Below are positions 55,922 to 64,000 of a DNA stretch of 64,000 nt, in pieces (position 1 is the stretch's first letter; the number at the start of each line of letters is the position of its first letter). The DNA comes from Primorskyibacter marinus (lineage in GTDB: Bacteria; Pseudomonadota; Alphaproteobacteria; Rhodobacterales; Rhodobacteraceae). The notes beneath the pieces are model-generated. The model was not told where the DNA came from. It saw only the letters and a program-made list of their open reading frames with translations, and did not search any database. Location: assembly GCF_003313245.1 (NCBI RefSeq), contig NZ_QJSD01000007.1:62001-126000 (forward strand), given 5' to 3'. Both the position numbers and the translations under genes were made by a program.

Positions 55922-58900
55922 TCAGATCTCGTGCACGCGCAGCGCATCCCCACAGACCTGTCGGGCGATATCGACGACATGGCGGTGGTGGGTCAGGTAG
56001 ATCGCCTGCCCGGTGCGTCCGATCCGCGCCATCACATGACAGGCCGCACGCGTCCGGTCCTCGTCAAAGGTCTCAAAAATGTCATCGCAGAAAAACGGCA
56101 GGACCGTGCCTTGCTGGGCAAGCTGTTCATAGGCCGCCGCCCGCAGCGCCAGATAAAGCTGAAAGCGCGTGCCCTTGGACATATCCTGCGCCTGTTTCGA
56201 CTGCCCCGCCGGATCAAGCGCGATCAGTGTCTCGGCACCGCCGTCCGGCTGCGTCATCAGCCGCGTATAGGCACCGTTGGTCAAGTCTGAAAACGCGGTT
56301 TCGGTGGCTTTCATCATACCGCTGCGATGGGTGTCGCGATAGCGCCGGATCGCCTCTTCTGCCAGATCATGGCCAAGATGCAGTTCCAGATAGGCCAGTG
56401 CGGTCTCCTGCATCTCAAGCTCGATGGTCGCTTTGCGTTCGGCAAGCATGGCGATGTCGGCATCCCCGGTCACCGCGCGCAGGTCGCGGTCGGCGGCGCT
56501 GCGCGTGGCAATGGTGTCGCGGTAGCGGTCCTCTATCGCCTTGCCGTCGCCGTTAAGCTGCATCAGTTGCGCCGCCAGGCTTGTGTCGGTCACATCGTCC
56601 ACCATGCTGCGGGCTGCGGTCAGGTCGGCCACGTTCAGCGTCAGGCAAAGTTTGGTCAACAGTGCCGCGCGGCGGGCCTTTGCGTCGATCACCTGTTGCG
56701 CCTGCCCGACGGTCTTTCGCAGGGCATCCAGTGTTGTCGTATCGGCATCCTTCGGGAAAAAGCTGGCGATGTCTTGCATTTTGGTTTCGACCGCATCCAA
56801 CGCCCGCCGCGCCACGTCCCGCGCGTCGTGGTGGCGGCGAAGCGTCGCGAGCGTGTCGGCATGCTGCTTTTCCGCCGCTTGCGCTTGATCCGCCGCGACA
56901 CGCAGGTCCGCAAAGACAGCCAAGGGGTCGGACAGGTCGGATGCCCCGGCAAGTGCGGCCACAGCCTGTGCAAAGTCACGCTGGTCGGCCTCCATCGCGT
57001 CGATCTGGCGGGCGATACTTGTGCGTCGCGTGTCCAATTCCCGCAGGTTTCGCAGGGGGGCGAAGGACCGGTCCAGCGCATCGCCTTGCACAGCGCCGCC
57101 GAAGTTTTCCGCAACCGCCTCGGCCCAGACCGAGCGGGCTGTTTCGTCGGCCTTCTCGCATTCCACCAGATGCGCCTGCCGTCGCTTTCGTTCGGCCTGA
57201 AGGTCGCGCAACCGGGCGCGCGCGTTTTGCGCGGCCTCGTGCAGTTTTCGGGCCTCAGCGGCGTGATTTCGGGCGGTTGCCAACAGGGTTTCGAAATCCG
57301 GATTTTCCAGATCGAGAGACGCAGACAGCGCCCTTGACAGGTGCGCGGCCTGACCAAAGACATTGGCATGTTCGGCCCGGATGCGATCCAACCGTTGTTC
57401 GGCGGCCTGTGCTTCGGTCAGCCGCGCGACCCATGCGGCAAAGGCAGGCGGTGTCAGGGAGGCGTCGACCCCGGCCTCGCGGGCGGCATCGGTCAATTGC
57501 CCCTCGACCTCCGCGACATTTGCGACAAGCGCATCGCGCTTTGCTTTTGCCTGCTGGATGCGGTGTTCGGCGCGTCGGGCGTCTTCCTCAAGGTGGCGAA
57601 GCTGGCCAAGCTCGCTTGCATGGTCCAGCCGCGACGCAGCCGCCGCATCCACTTGCCGCATCGCCGCCTCAAAAGGATCTGCGCTGGCGTCGGTCATTGT
57701 CTCGCGGTGGCTTTGCCAAAGCGCGTCGCGGCGCTCCCGAAGGGCGCGGGCCGCCTCATCCCCAAGCAACGCAGCGGCGCTGCCCAGCCCGTCGATCTTT
57801 ATCGAACGGTCGGCGCTCTCGGCCTCCAGAATTTCAATCGCGTCTTCGGTTGCACGCAGGTCGCCGCTTAACTGCGCATGCGTCGCGGCCAGCGCGGCGG
57901 CTTCGTCGCTGGTCAGCGGACAGACAGGCAGGTTTGCAAAGCCCTGCCCCTTTAACAGCAGCGCGTCGCGGGCCTCGGCGCAGTCGCGTTCTGCCTCGGC
58001 CACCGCCTGCTGCGCGGCTGCGTGACGCGGGGCCAAAGTATCGACTGAAAAGCGGTCGAGGACGGCAGCTATGTCCGGCGCGCCCTCTTCATCTTGGCTG
58101 GTGATCGCCGCCTCGGCCCCGGCGATGCGCTCTGCCAACCGGGCAAGCTCGTCTCGTGCGGCCCCGGCCGCCTGCATCGCCGTACGCTTCGCATCACGCG
58201 CCGTTTCCAACTGTGCCAGTGCCCCCGGTGCCAGAACCAGCGTTTCCGGATCGGTGCCCTCGGCAGCGCCCAGATCGCGGGCGGCAAGCGCCATGTCGGT
58301 CCGCACCTCTTCAAGCGTGCGGCGGCGCTTTGGCAGGTCTTTCCCGGCGGTGGCGTGGCGACTGCGCAGATCATCCAGATCGTCCAAAGCCGCGCCAAGG
58401 GCAAGGTGTTCGGGATGCCGCACGACCCCGTCGCGCTGCGCTTCCAATTCCTCGATATCGCGTGTCAGACGTTCCTGATCCGCTTCGGCCTGCCGTTGTT
58501 CGGAAAGCAAGCTGACCAGCGTTTCGGGGTCGATGTCGAGCCGGTCTGGATAGCCCGGATGGGCGCTGATGATCCTATCCAAACCGTCGATTTCGGCCAG
58601 CATCGGCAGGGCATCGCGCTTGGCCAGAGTAGCGGCATACTCGCTTGCATGGGCCGCGCGTATCTTGCCCGTCTCGGCCTCTTCCTGCGCGGCGTGGTCG
58701 CGGGCCTGCCGCAGTGAACGGTATGCGGCAGCGGTGACATCCTTGTCGCGGATCCGGTGGTCGATCTCTTTCAACTCTGCCTTCAGCTCGGCCATGCGGG
58801 TCTTGCTGCTGCGTTTTTTGTAAAGCGCCTCGGCGCGGGCACGCACCGAGTCCAGCACCTCGGTCAGATCGCTGATCCCTGCCGCCGCCGAAAACAGCAG

Positions 58901-59347
58901 CCGCCCTATATCGCCCTTGGCGCTGGCGATCTCCTCGCCGCCCCGCTCGATGGTTTCATCGTCAAGGCATAGCAGGTTGCGATAGTCGTCCAGCCCAAGC
59001 CCGCCCAGATGCGCCGCCAAGACCTGTTCGGGCAGCGCCTTGCCTTGCGCGTCCACCAGATTGGCGTTGCGCGTCGGCAGACGTGTCAGGCCGATTTCGG
59101 CATCGCCCAGATCCAGCACACCCGAGATGCGCAGCGTCTTGCGGTCGTGCTGAAAGGCATAAGGCTCGCGCAGCGGAAACCCGTAGAGCAGCCGCAGGAA
59201 ACCTTCCATCGTGGTGGTCTTGCCGGCCTCGTTTGGGCCGTGGATCAGGTGAAAGTCAGGTGCCCCCTCAAGGCGCGGGCCAAAATCGTAGGACTTGCCG
59301 GAAAACTGTCCGAACAACTCCAGATCAAGCCGGCGCAGCCGGATCAT
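55922..59347 (-). CDS. yhaN: YhaN family AAA ATPase (SbcC/Rad50-like)
   Basis: A large (1141-residue) SMC-like ATPase, partner of the YhaO nuclease. N-terminal MIRLRRLDLELFGQFSGKSYDFG leads to Walker A HGPNEAGKTTTMEGFLRLLYGFP (about 36-58). Long heptad-rich coiled coils fill about 190-1000. The C-terminal half of the ATPase has TRFQLYLALRAAAYEQLA (signature-like) and Walker B FFCDDIFETFDEDRTRAA near 1085. No zinc-hook CxxC was noticed at the coiled-coil apex, unlike SbcC/Rad50. Its start overlaps the yhaO stop (ATGA). Confidence 0.9.
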   Translation of the reverse strand: MIRLRRLDLELFGQFSGKSYDFGPRLEGAPDFHLIHGPNEAGKTTTMEGFLRLLYGFPLREPYAFQHDRKTLRISGVLDLGDAEIGLTRLPTRNANLVDAQGKALPEQVLAAHLGGLGLDDYRNLLCLDDETIERGGEEIASAKGDIGRLLFSAAAGISDLTEVLDSVRARAEALYKKRSSKTRMAELKAELKEIDHRIRDKDVTAAAYRSLRQARDHAAQEEAETGKIRAAHASEYAATLAKRDALPMLAEIDGLDRIISAHPGYPDRLDIDPETLVSLLSEQRQAEADQERLTRDIEELEAQRDGVVRHPEHLALGAALDDLDDLRSRHATAGKDLPKRRRTLEEVRTDMALAARDLGAAEGTDPETLVLAPGALAQLETARDAKRTAMQAAGAARDELARLAERIAGAEAAITSQDEEGAPDIAAVLDRFSVDTLAPRHAAAQQAVAEAERDCAEARDALLLKGQGFANLPVCPLTSDEAAALAATHAQLSGDLRATEDAIEILEAESADRSIKIDGLGSAAALLGDEAARALRERRDALWQSHRETMTDASADPFEAAMRQVDAAAASRLDHASELGQLRHLEEDARRAEHRIQQAKAKRDALVANVAEVEGQLTDAAREAGVDASLTPPAFAAWVARLTEAQAAEQRLDRIRAEHANVFGQAAHLSRALSASLDLENPDFETLLATARNHAAEARKLHEAAQNARARLRDLQAERKRRQAHLVECEKADETARSVWAEAVAENFGGAVQGDALDRSFAPLRNLRELDTRRTSIARQIDAMEADQRDFAQAVAALAGASDLSDPLAVFADLRVAADQAQAAEKQHADTLATLRRHHDARDVARRALDAVETKMQDIASFFPKDADTTTLDALRKTVGQAQQVIDAKARRAALLTKLCLTLNVADLTAARSMVDDVTDTSLAAQLMQLNGDGKAIEDRYRDTIATRSAADRDLRAVTGDADIAMLAERKATIELEMQETALAYLELHLGHDLAEEAIRRYRDTHRSGMMKATETAFSDLTNGAYTRLMTQPDGGAETLIALDPAGQSKQAQDMSKGTRFQLYLALRAAAYEQLAQQGTVLPFFCDDIFETFDEDRTRAACHVMARIGRTGQAIYLTHHRHVVDIARQVCGDALRVHEI

Positions 59348-60582
59348 TCCGACGCCCCTTTCATCAGCGCCGTGACATGGCGCGCGCCCGTCTCGGCCAA
59401 GCGTTGTGCAAGCGCGGTTGCGGCATCCTCATCGGGGATCAGGGCCGCCCGGATATGGGCGGGCAGATCGGACAGGATCTCGGCCAGTTGTGCCTCGATC
59501 TGTGCTGCATAACCGGGTTCGGTCCGTATGGCCTGCATCAGCGCGGACAATTCGGCGGTGGCGCTGCTGTCAATGCGCGGCCCGTCAGGATCGGTAAGGG
59601 CAATTTCCAGCTTTTCGACCCAGAGGCATCCGGTTTCGCGCGCCATGCCGCTGACGGTCTCTGCCCAGGTATCGCGGTCCCGTTCGACCTGCCAGCGCCG
59701 GGCAAAGCCTCCGGTCAGGCGCAGACGCAGGATGGCGGCATCTGATTGCAGCGACGCCGCGCATTGCTGGATTTCCTTGCGCAGGTGGTCCCGCAGCGCG
59801 CCCTCGTCCTCGCATGCGGTGACGTCAACCTCGACGGGCAGAAACTCGACCTGGCTGGTGTGACATTCGGAAACGCTGATCTGGCCGCCCTCGACAGTAA
59901 GCAGCGTGGCGCTGTGGGGGCCGGGTTCCCCGATATCGCGGCCCTGAGGCGTGCCAGGCATGACGATCCACGGCGCTTGTGCATGGATCTGCCGTTTGTG
60001 GATATGGCCAAGCGCCCAGTAATCGAACCCCATCGCGCCAAGTTCGGCCACGGTACAGGGTGCGTATGTGTCATGCCCCGCCGCACCTGCCAACGAACTG
60101 TGCAGCAAAGCGATATTGACCGCACCCGCAACCGGAGGCGCGAATTTCGGCAACAAACTGTCAGGCGCGTGACGGCCGCTGAAGCTGACACCGTGGATCC
60201 AGATGTCATGCGCGCCCAGTTGCACGGCCCCACCGCGCCCGCTGAAGACATGGACGTTATCGGGCAGCGTCACTTCACCAGTGATGGGGTTTTCGGCGTC
60301 GTGATTGCCTTTTATCAGAAAGACAGGGATGCAAGCATCCCGCAGCCGGTCAAACTGCGCCGTCAGAAACGCCGCCGTCCGGGCGCTGCGGGCGGCCCCG
60401 TCATACAGGTCGCCGGCGATCAGCAATCCCGCCACGTCTTCGTCCAACGCCGTATCGACGATACGGGTGAACGCACCGCGCGTGGCGGCCTGCACCCGGT
60501 CGCGCAGATCCGGATCGCGCAGCGCGAGCGATTTCAACGGCGAGTCGAGATGGATGTCGGCAGTATGTAAAAGCTTGATCAC
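59344..60582 (-). CDS. yhaO: YhaO-type DNA repair exonuclease (SbcD/Mre11-like)
   Basis: Calcineurin-like metallophosphoesterase acting as the nuclease of an SbcCD-type complex with YhaN. The GTG at 60582, with AGAGG five bases upstream, gives 412 residues; an open frame to 60774 is not family-like. The metal-binding motifs are LLHTADIHLDSPL, LIAGDLYDG, FLIKGNHDAENP, IALLHSSLAG and WALGHIHKRQI. The C-terminal region (about 290-410) probably binds YhaN. It is coupled to yhaN by ATGA overlap. Confidence 0.92.
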   Translation of the reverse strand: MIKLLHTADIHLDSPLKSLALRDPDLRDRVQAATRGAFTRIVDTALDEDVAGLLIAGDLYDGAARSARTAAFLTAQFDRLRDACIPVFLIKGNHDAENPITGEVTLPDNVHVFSGRGGAVQLGAHDIWIHGVSFSGRHAPDSLLPKFAPPVAGAVNIALLHSSLAGAAGHDTYAPCTVAELGAMGFDYWALGHIHKRQIHAQAPWIVMPGTPQGRDIGEPGPHSATLLTVEGGQISVSECHTSQVEFLPVEVDVTACEDEGALRDHLRKEIQQCAASLQSDAAILRLRLTGGFARRWQVERDRDTWAETVSGMARETGCLWVEKLEIALTDPDGPRIDSSATAELSALMQAIRTEPGYAAQIEAQLAEILSDLPAHIRAALIPDEDAATALAQRLAETGARHVTALMKGASE

Positions 60583-60676
60583 GCTGGCCTCTTTCGCGGC
60601 GCAGTCTTGTCCACGCCGCGAGGATTTGCAATCGGGCGATTTGCCCTTGATGAGAGTTTCAGTCAGCCGTGCAGGG

Positions 60677-61813
60677 TCAGTCCAGCGCCGTCCAGGCCCC
60701 ATCCGCCTTTGACGATGCGATGCAGGCCGCGATAAAGCGCATGCCGTCCAGCCCGTCCGCGATCGTGGGGGCATGTACGCCCTCGGGCAAGGGCGTGCCG
60801 GAATCGGCGTGGCGGATCAGATGCGCGGCCTCGGAGTACAGCGTGGCAAACCCTTCAAGGTAACCTTCGGGGTGGCCCGGCGGAATGCGGGTGGTGCGCA
60901 GCCCGGCCTCGTTCGCGCCAGCGCCGCCACGGGTCAGGATCTGCTTGGGCTGCCCAAACCGGGTGAACGTCATCTGGTTGGGGTTTTCCTGCGCCCAATC
61001 CAACCCGCCCTTGGTGCCATGCACGCGCAGACGCAGGGCGTTTTCATTGCCCACCGCCACCTGACTGGCCCAGAGCATCCCCTTCGCGCCCCCATCGAAC
61101 CGCAGCATGACATGCACATTGTCATCAACCTGCCGGTCCGGCACGAAGGCGTCCAGATCCGCCGCCAGAGACGCAGCCTTCAACCCGGTGACAAAGCTGG
61201 CAAGGTTGAACGCATGCGTGCCAATATCGCCCACGCAGCCGCCCGCGCCAGAGCGGGCCGGGTCGGTACGCCAGTCGCCTTGCTTGTTGCTGGCAGGCTC
61301 GGTCAGCCAGTCCTGCGCATATTCCACCTGCACGACACGGATCTCGCCCAAATCCCCCGCCGCGACCATGGCTTGCGCCTGTCGGATCAGCGGGTAAGCG
61401 GTGTAGTTATGCGTCAGGATGAACTGCTTGCCGGTCTCGCGGACGACGCTGGCGATCTCTGCCGCCTGTTCGGGCGTCGCGGCCAGTGGTTTGTCGCAGA
61501 TCACATGGATGCCCGCGCGCAGGAAGGCCACGGCGGGTGCGGCATGCATATGGTTGGGGGTGACGATGGCCACGGCGTCAATACCGTCTGCGCGCGCTGC
61601 CTCGGCCTTGGCCATATCCGAGAAATCGCCATAGCTGCGATCTGCCGCAATGCCCAGGTCCGCCGCAGAAGCCGCGGCGCGTTTCGCGTCAGAGCTTAGC
61701 GCACCTGCGACCAGTTCCCACTGTCCGTCGATCCGCGCGGCGATGCGGTGCACGCCTCCGATAAAGGCCCCCTGCCCGCCGCCGACCATGCCCAATCGCA
61801 ACCGTTCCATCAT
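60677..61813 (-). CDS. Gfo/Idh/MocA family sugar oxidoreductase
   Basis: The 378-residue NAD(P)-dependent oxidoreductase has a Rossmann start RLGMVGGGQGAFIGGVHRIAARIDG (about 5-29). The family motif IVTPNHMHAAPAVAFLRAGIHVICDKPLA includes the catalytic-region Lys in CDKP (EKP in most members). The C-terminal alpha/beta domain has GGCVGDIGTHAFNLASF. The ATG at 61813 overlaps the upstream stop (ATGA). Together with the TIM-barrel gene it is the typical dehydrogenase-isomerase pair of inositol or modified-sugar catabolism. Confidence 0.92.
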   Translation of the reverse strand: MMERLRLGMVGGGQGAFIGGVHRIAARIDGQWELVAGALSSDAKRAAASAADLGIAADRSYGDFSDMAKAEAARADGIDAVAIVTPNHMHAAPAVAFLRAGIHVICDKPLAATPEQAAEIASVVRETGKQFILTHNYTAYPLIRQAQAMVAAGDLGEIRVVQVEYAQDWLTEPASNKQGDWRTDPARSGAGGCVGDIGTHAFNLASFVTGLKAASLAADLDAFVPDRQVDDNVHVMLRFDGGAKGMLWASQVAVGNENALRLRVHGTKGGLDWAQENPNQMTFTRFGQPKQILTRGGAGANEAGLRTTRIPPGHPEGYLEGFATLYSEAAHLIRHADSGTPLPEGVHAPTIADGLDGMRFIAACIASSKADGAWTALD

Positions 61814-62868
61814 TGAATCCCCAGCATCTTGCGGATGGCACCCATGTCGGTTTCGCCGCCTGCGAAATCGTCGAACGCCTTGTCCGTAGTTTCGATTATG
61901 TGCTGTGCGATAAAGGGCGCGCCCTCGGCGGCCCCCTGTTCAGGGCTTTTCAGGCAGCATTCCCATTCCAGCACCGCCCAACTGTTATAGCCGTATTGCG
62001 CGAGCTTCGAGAAGATGCCCGCGAAATCCACCTGCCCGTCCCCAAGGCTGCGGAACCGTCCGGCACGGTTCAGCCAGGGCTGATAACCGGAATAGACGCC
62101 CTGACGGCCATCGGGATTAAACTCGGCATCCTTGACGTGATAGGCGCAGATGCGTTCGTGGTAGATGTCGATGAACGCAAGGTAGTCCATCTGTTGCAGC
62201 AGGAAATGCGAGGGGTCGTAGTTGATCCGCGCACGGGTATGCCCGTCCAGCGCATCAAGAAACATCTCGTATGTCGCGCCGTCGAACACATCCTCGCCGG
62301 GATGGATCTCGTATCCGATATCAACGCCGTTTTCGTCGTAGACATCGAGGATCGGCTTCCAGCGGCGGGCAAGCTCTGCAAAGGCCTCGTCTATCAGACC
62401 TTCGGGGCGCTGCGGCCACGGATACAGATACGGAAACGCCAGCGATCCGGTGAAGCTGACCGATGTATCAAGTCCAAACCTGCGGCTGACCCGTGCCGTC
62501 TTGGACACCTGATCCACCGCCCATTCCTGCCGGGCCCGCGGATTGCCACGCACCGAAGCGGGCGCGAAAGCGTCAAACACATCGTCATAGGCAGGGTTTA
62601 CCGCGACAAGCTGGCCCTGCAAATGGGTCGAAAGTTCGGTGATCTCCACGCCCGCATCGGCGCAGATGCCCTTGACCTCGTCGCAATAGGTCTGGCTGTC
62701 GGCGGCCTTGTCCAGATCAAAAAGCCGCGCGTCAAAAGTGGGGATCTGGACCCCTTTGTAGCCCAGACCAGCGGCCCATTTGGTGATCACCTCAAGGCTG
62801 TTGAACGGGGCCGCATCCCCTGCAAACTGGGCAAGAAACAGGGCGGGGCCTTTCATGGTCGTCGGCAT
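61810..62868 (-). CDS. Sugar phosphate isomerase/epimerase (AP endonuclease-2 TIM barrel)
   Basis: The 352-residue xylose-isomerase-like TIM barrel starts GPALFLAQFAGDAAPFNSLEVITKWAAGLGYKGVQI. Metal-site motifs are visible in GVDIGYEIHPGEDVFDG, INYDPSHFLLQQMDYLAFI, ICAYHVKDAEFNPDG and AVLEWECCLKSP, with the expected Glu/Asp/His residues. GGAGGATCC precedes the ATG. Members work with Gfo/Idh/MocA dehydrogenases on oxidised sugars or inositols; the substrate is unknown. Confidence 0.9.
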   Translation of the reverse strand: MPTTMKGPALFLAQFAGDAAPFNSLEVITKWAAGLGYKGVQIPTFDARLFDLDKAADSQTYCDEVKGICADAGVEITELSTHLQGQLVAVNPAYDDVFDAFAPASVRGNPRARQEWAVDQVSKTARVSRRFGLDTSVSFTGSLAFPYLYPWPQRPEGLIDEAFAELARRWKPILDVYDENGVDIGYEIHPGEDVFDGATYEMFLDALDGHTRARINYDPSHFLLQQMDYLAFIDIYHERICAYHVKDAEFNPDGRQGVYSGYQPWLNRAGRFRSLGDGQVDFAGIFSKLAQYGYNSWAVLEWECCLKSPEQGAAEGAPFIAQHIIETTDKAFDDFAGGETDMGAIRKMLGIQ

Positions 62869-62888
62869 ATCGGATCCTCCGGATTTGG

Positions 62889-63713
62889 TCAGGCGCGCGC
62901 GTAGCGCATATAGGCGAAACGCTGGCTGTCGGGCGACCAGCAGGGCACGTTCAGCGTGCCTTGCCCGCCCCGAAGCGTTGTAAGAATGCGGGTTTTTCCA
63001 CTGTCGAGATCGATCAGCCGCAAGGTGACCTCGCGGTCCGGCGGATGACCTTCGGTCCCTTCGGGATAGGCAAGGTACAGGACATGGCGGCCGTCCGGCG
63101 AGGGATGCGGGAACCAGTTGACCGCCCTGTCATCGGTCATTTGCTCCGGCTCTGTCCCGTCAATGCGCATCCGCCACAGATCCATGCCGCCACCGCGATC
63201 CGAATTGAACCAGATCCATTGGCCATCGGGCGTATAGTCCGGCCCGTCATAGTGGTGCGGGCTGTGGATGAGGATGGTTTCCTCGCCGCCCGTTACAGGA
63301 ATGGTCGCAATGCCGAACTGCCCGTCACGCACCACGGTATAGGTCAGGCGCAGCCCGTCCGGCGACCAGCCATGCCACCAAGATGGTGTATTCCGGGTAA
63401 TGCGCCGGGGGAGGCCTCCATCCGCGGGCACAGTATAGATGCAGGAGTTCGGCGTCACCGTCTTGTCGCAGATCACCAGTGTTTTGCCGTCGGGCGAGAC
63501 GCCATGATCGTTGTTCAGCGACGCGTGCGGACCTGTGTCGATCATCAGAAGGTCGGGCGCATCCAGAGGCACGCGAAACAGTTTCCCATCGCCGTTTACG
63601 ATCAGGTCCGCGCCGCCGGGTGTCCAGTTCGGTGCCTCGATATGGCGAGCGGTCTTGAACAGGGTGCGGCTGTCTTCCGCAGCCAGATCGAATATCTCCA
63701 GATAGGACTCCAT
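62889..63713 (-). CDS. PD40/TolB-like beta-propeller protein of the sugar cluster
   Basis: The ATG at 63713 gives 274 residues and shares one base with the stop of the preceding GH43 remnant (TGATG). PD40 repeats are clear: HGVSPDGKTLVICD, HGWSPDGLRLTYTV, PDYTPDGQWIWFNSDRG and PHPSPDGRHVLYLAY. Similar proteins in pectin or hemicellulose clusters are called TolB-like or oligogalacturonate-lyase-like. There is no signal peptide, so it is cytoplasmic, perhaps binding or processing an oligosaccharide. It is 20 bp upstream of the TIM-barrel gene. Confidence 0.8.
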   Translation of the reverse strand: MESYLEIFDLAAEDSRTLFKTARHIEAPNWTPGGADLIVNGDGKLFRVPLDAPDLLMIDTGPHASLNNDHGVSPDGKTLVICDKTVTPNSCIYTVPADGGLPRRITRNTPSWWHGWSPDGLRLTYTVVRDGQFGIATIPVTGGEETILIHSPHHYDGPDYTPDGQWIWFNSDRGGGMDLWRMRIDGTEPEQMTDDRAVNWFPHPSPDGRHVLYLAYPEGTEGHPPDREVTLRLIDLDSGKTRILTTLRGGQGTLNVPCWSPDSQRFAYMRYARA

Positions 63714-64000
63714 CACGCGTCGCCCGGAGCATAGCTGAAGCGAGCGAAATCGGCGGTCTTGCCCTGCACTCCGCCTTCGGGTGTCCAGACGCCACCACTG
63801 TCGGGATTGCCGCGCATATCCAGTTGCGAGGCACGCGATAGCGGTCGGCACGCAAGATCCCAGTTCACCAGATCGGTGGAGCGGTGGATCTGCACAACGG
63901 GATACCACTCGAAAGTGGAAGTGGCGATGAAATAGTCCTCTCCCGCCCGGCAGATCGACGGGTCTGGATTGAAGCCGGGCAGGATCGGATTGCGGATCAT
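63713..64000 (-). pseudogene. GH43 glycosidase gene with in-frame internal deletion
   Basis: The ATG occupies the last three bases of the window and the frame is only 95 codons. The first 75 residues match the start of GH43 beta-xylosidases/arabinosidases ([20 protein letters not shown] with the catalytic-base Asp13; [35 protein letters not shown]). Directly after VWTP come [19 protein letters not shown] and a stop, resembling the extreme C-terminus of the same family (TADFDWFEY-like). A full GH43 would be several times longer, so about 400 residues including the general acid Glu appear to be missing, in frame. Confidence 0.65.

Noticed and set aside
56581-58104. 507-codon plus-strand ORF opposite yhaN
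   Set aside because: Antisense of a coiled-coil coding region; Arg/Pro-rich without motifs.

Overview
The window looks like chromosomal DNA of a marine alphaproteobacterium of the Rhodobacterales (Roseobacter group). This rests on high GC with strongly GC-biased third codon positions, and on gene content: a complete tolQRAB-pal-cpoB-tilS block, ruvCAB, an SRP RNA gene just upstream of dnaX, COQ9, the DUF1013 regulator TrcR, L-malyl-CoA lyase of the ethylmalonyl-CoA pathway, and the DgcN/DgcA pair of marine D-glutamate users. No species can be named from the sequence alone. There is no phage, transposase, CRISPR array or rRNA operon; almost everything is core-like, with a few accessory patches.

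Layout. 1-6.5 kb: Tol-Pal envelope operon on the minus strand, from ybgC through tolQ, tolR, tolA, tolB, pal and cpoB into tilS, which runs off the window; several junctions are 4-bp overlaps. 6.5-9.9 kb: an unknown gene and ruvCAB. 9.9-20.7 kb: a DUF1127 small protein, prmA, an ABC-2 exporter, divergent hemE and hemC, a DUF4198 protein, an SRPBCC protein, nudC, a Tat-exported cyclic phosphodiesterase and a HAD hydrolase. 20.7-24.9 kb: SRP RNA, dnaX, ebfC, recR, an intergenic repeat and trcR. 25-33 kb: RNase T2, a sulfotransferase-like protein, a quinone oxidoreductase, COQ9, rpsU copy 1, an Lrp regulator divergent from alanine dehydrogenase, a cation efflux protein, MscL and a GST. 33-38.4 kb: ytoQ, pheT and pheS, with YrhK and an AT-rich membrane-anchored ORF lying between pheS and pheT. 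38.5-44.5 kb: a lipoprotein hydrolase, rplT/rpmI, pyruvate kinase, and an N-formylglutamate amidohydrolase group. 44.6-48.9 kb: dgcN-dgcA-D-amino-acid transaminase, divergent from mcl1. 49-55.7 kb: a broken 5TM sensor gene, an Lrp regulator divergent from a LysE exporter, accA, a GntR regulator, a YgjP-type metallopeptidase, tRNA-Ala(GGC), rpsU copy 2 and a bicupin. 55.9-64 kb: a YhaO/YhaN (SbcD/SbcC-like) pair and a sugar-catabolic operon headed by an internally deleted GH43 gene.

How the genes work together. The tol block builds the trans-envelope complex needed for outer-membrane constriction. ruvCAB, recR/ebfC and yhaON are recombination and repair modules. dgcN-dgcA plus a D-amino-acid transaminase could form a route that collects amino groups from D-amino acids as D-glutamate and converts this to the L-series. 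Two Lrp-type regulators each sit divergent to a likely target (ald; lysE), the second over a perfect 10-bp inverted repeat. The two rpsU copies share a small hairpin made from the Shine-Dalgarno sequence and ending at the base before the start codon. This hairpin, the D-amino-acid operon and the two decayed genes are the points most worth a second look.
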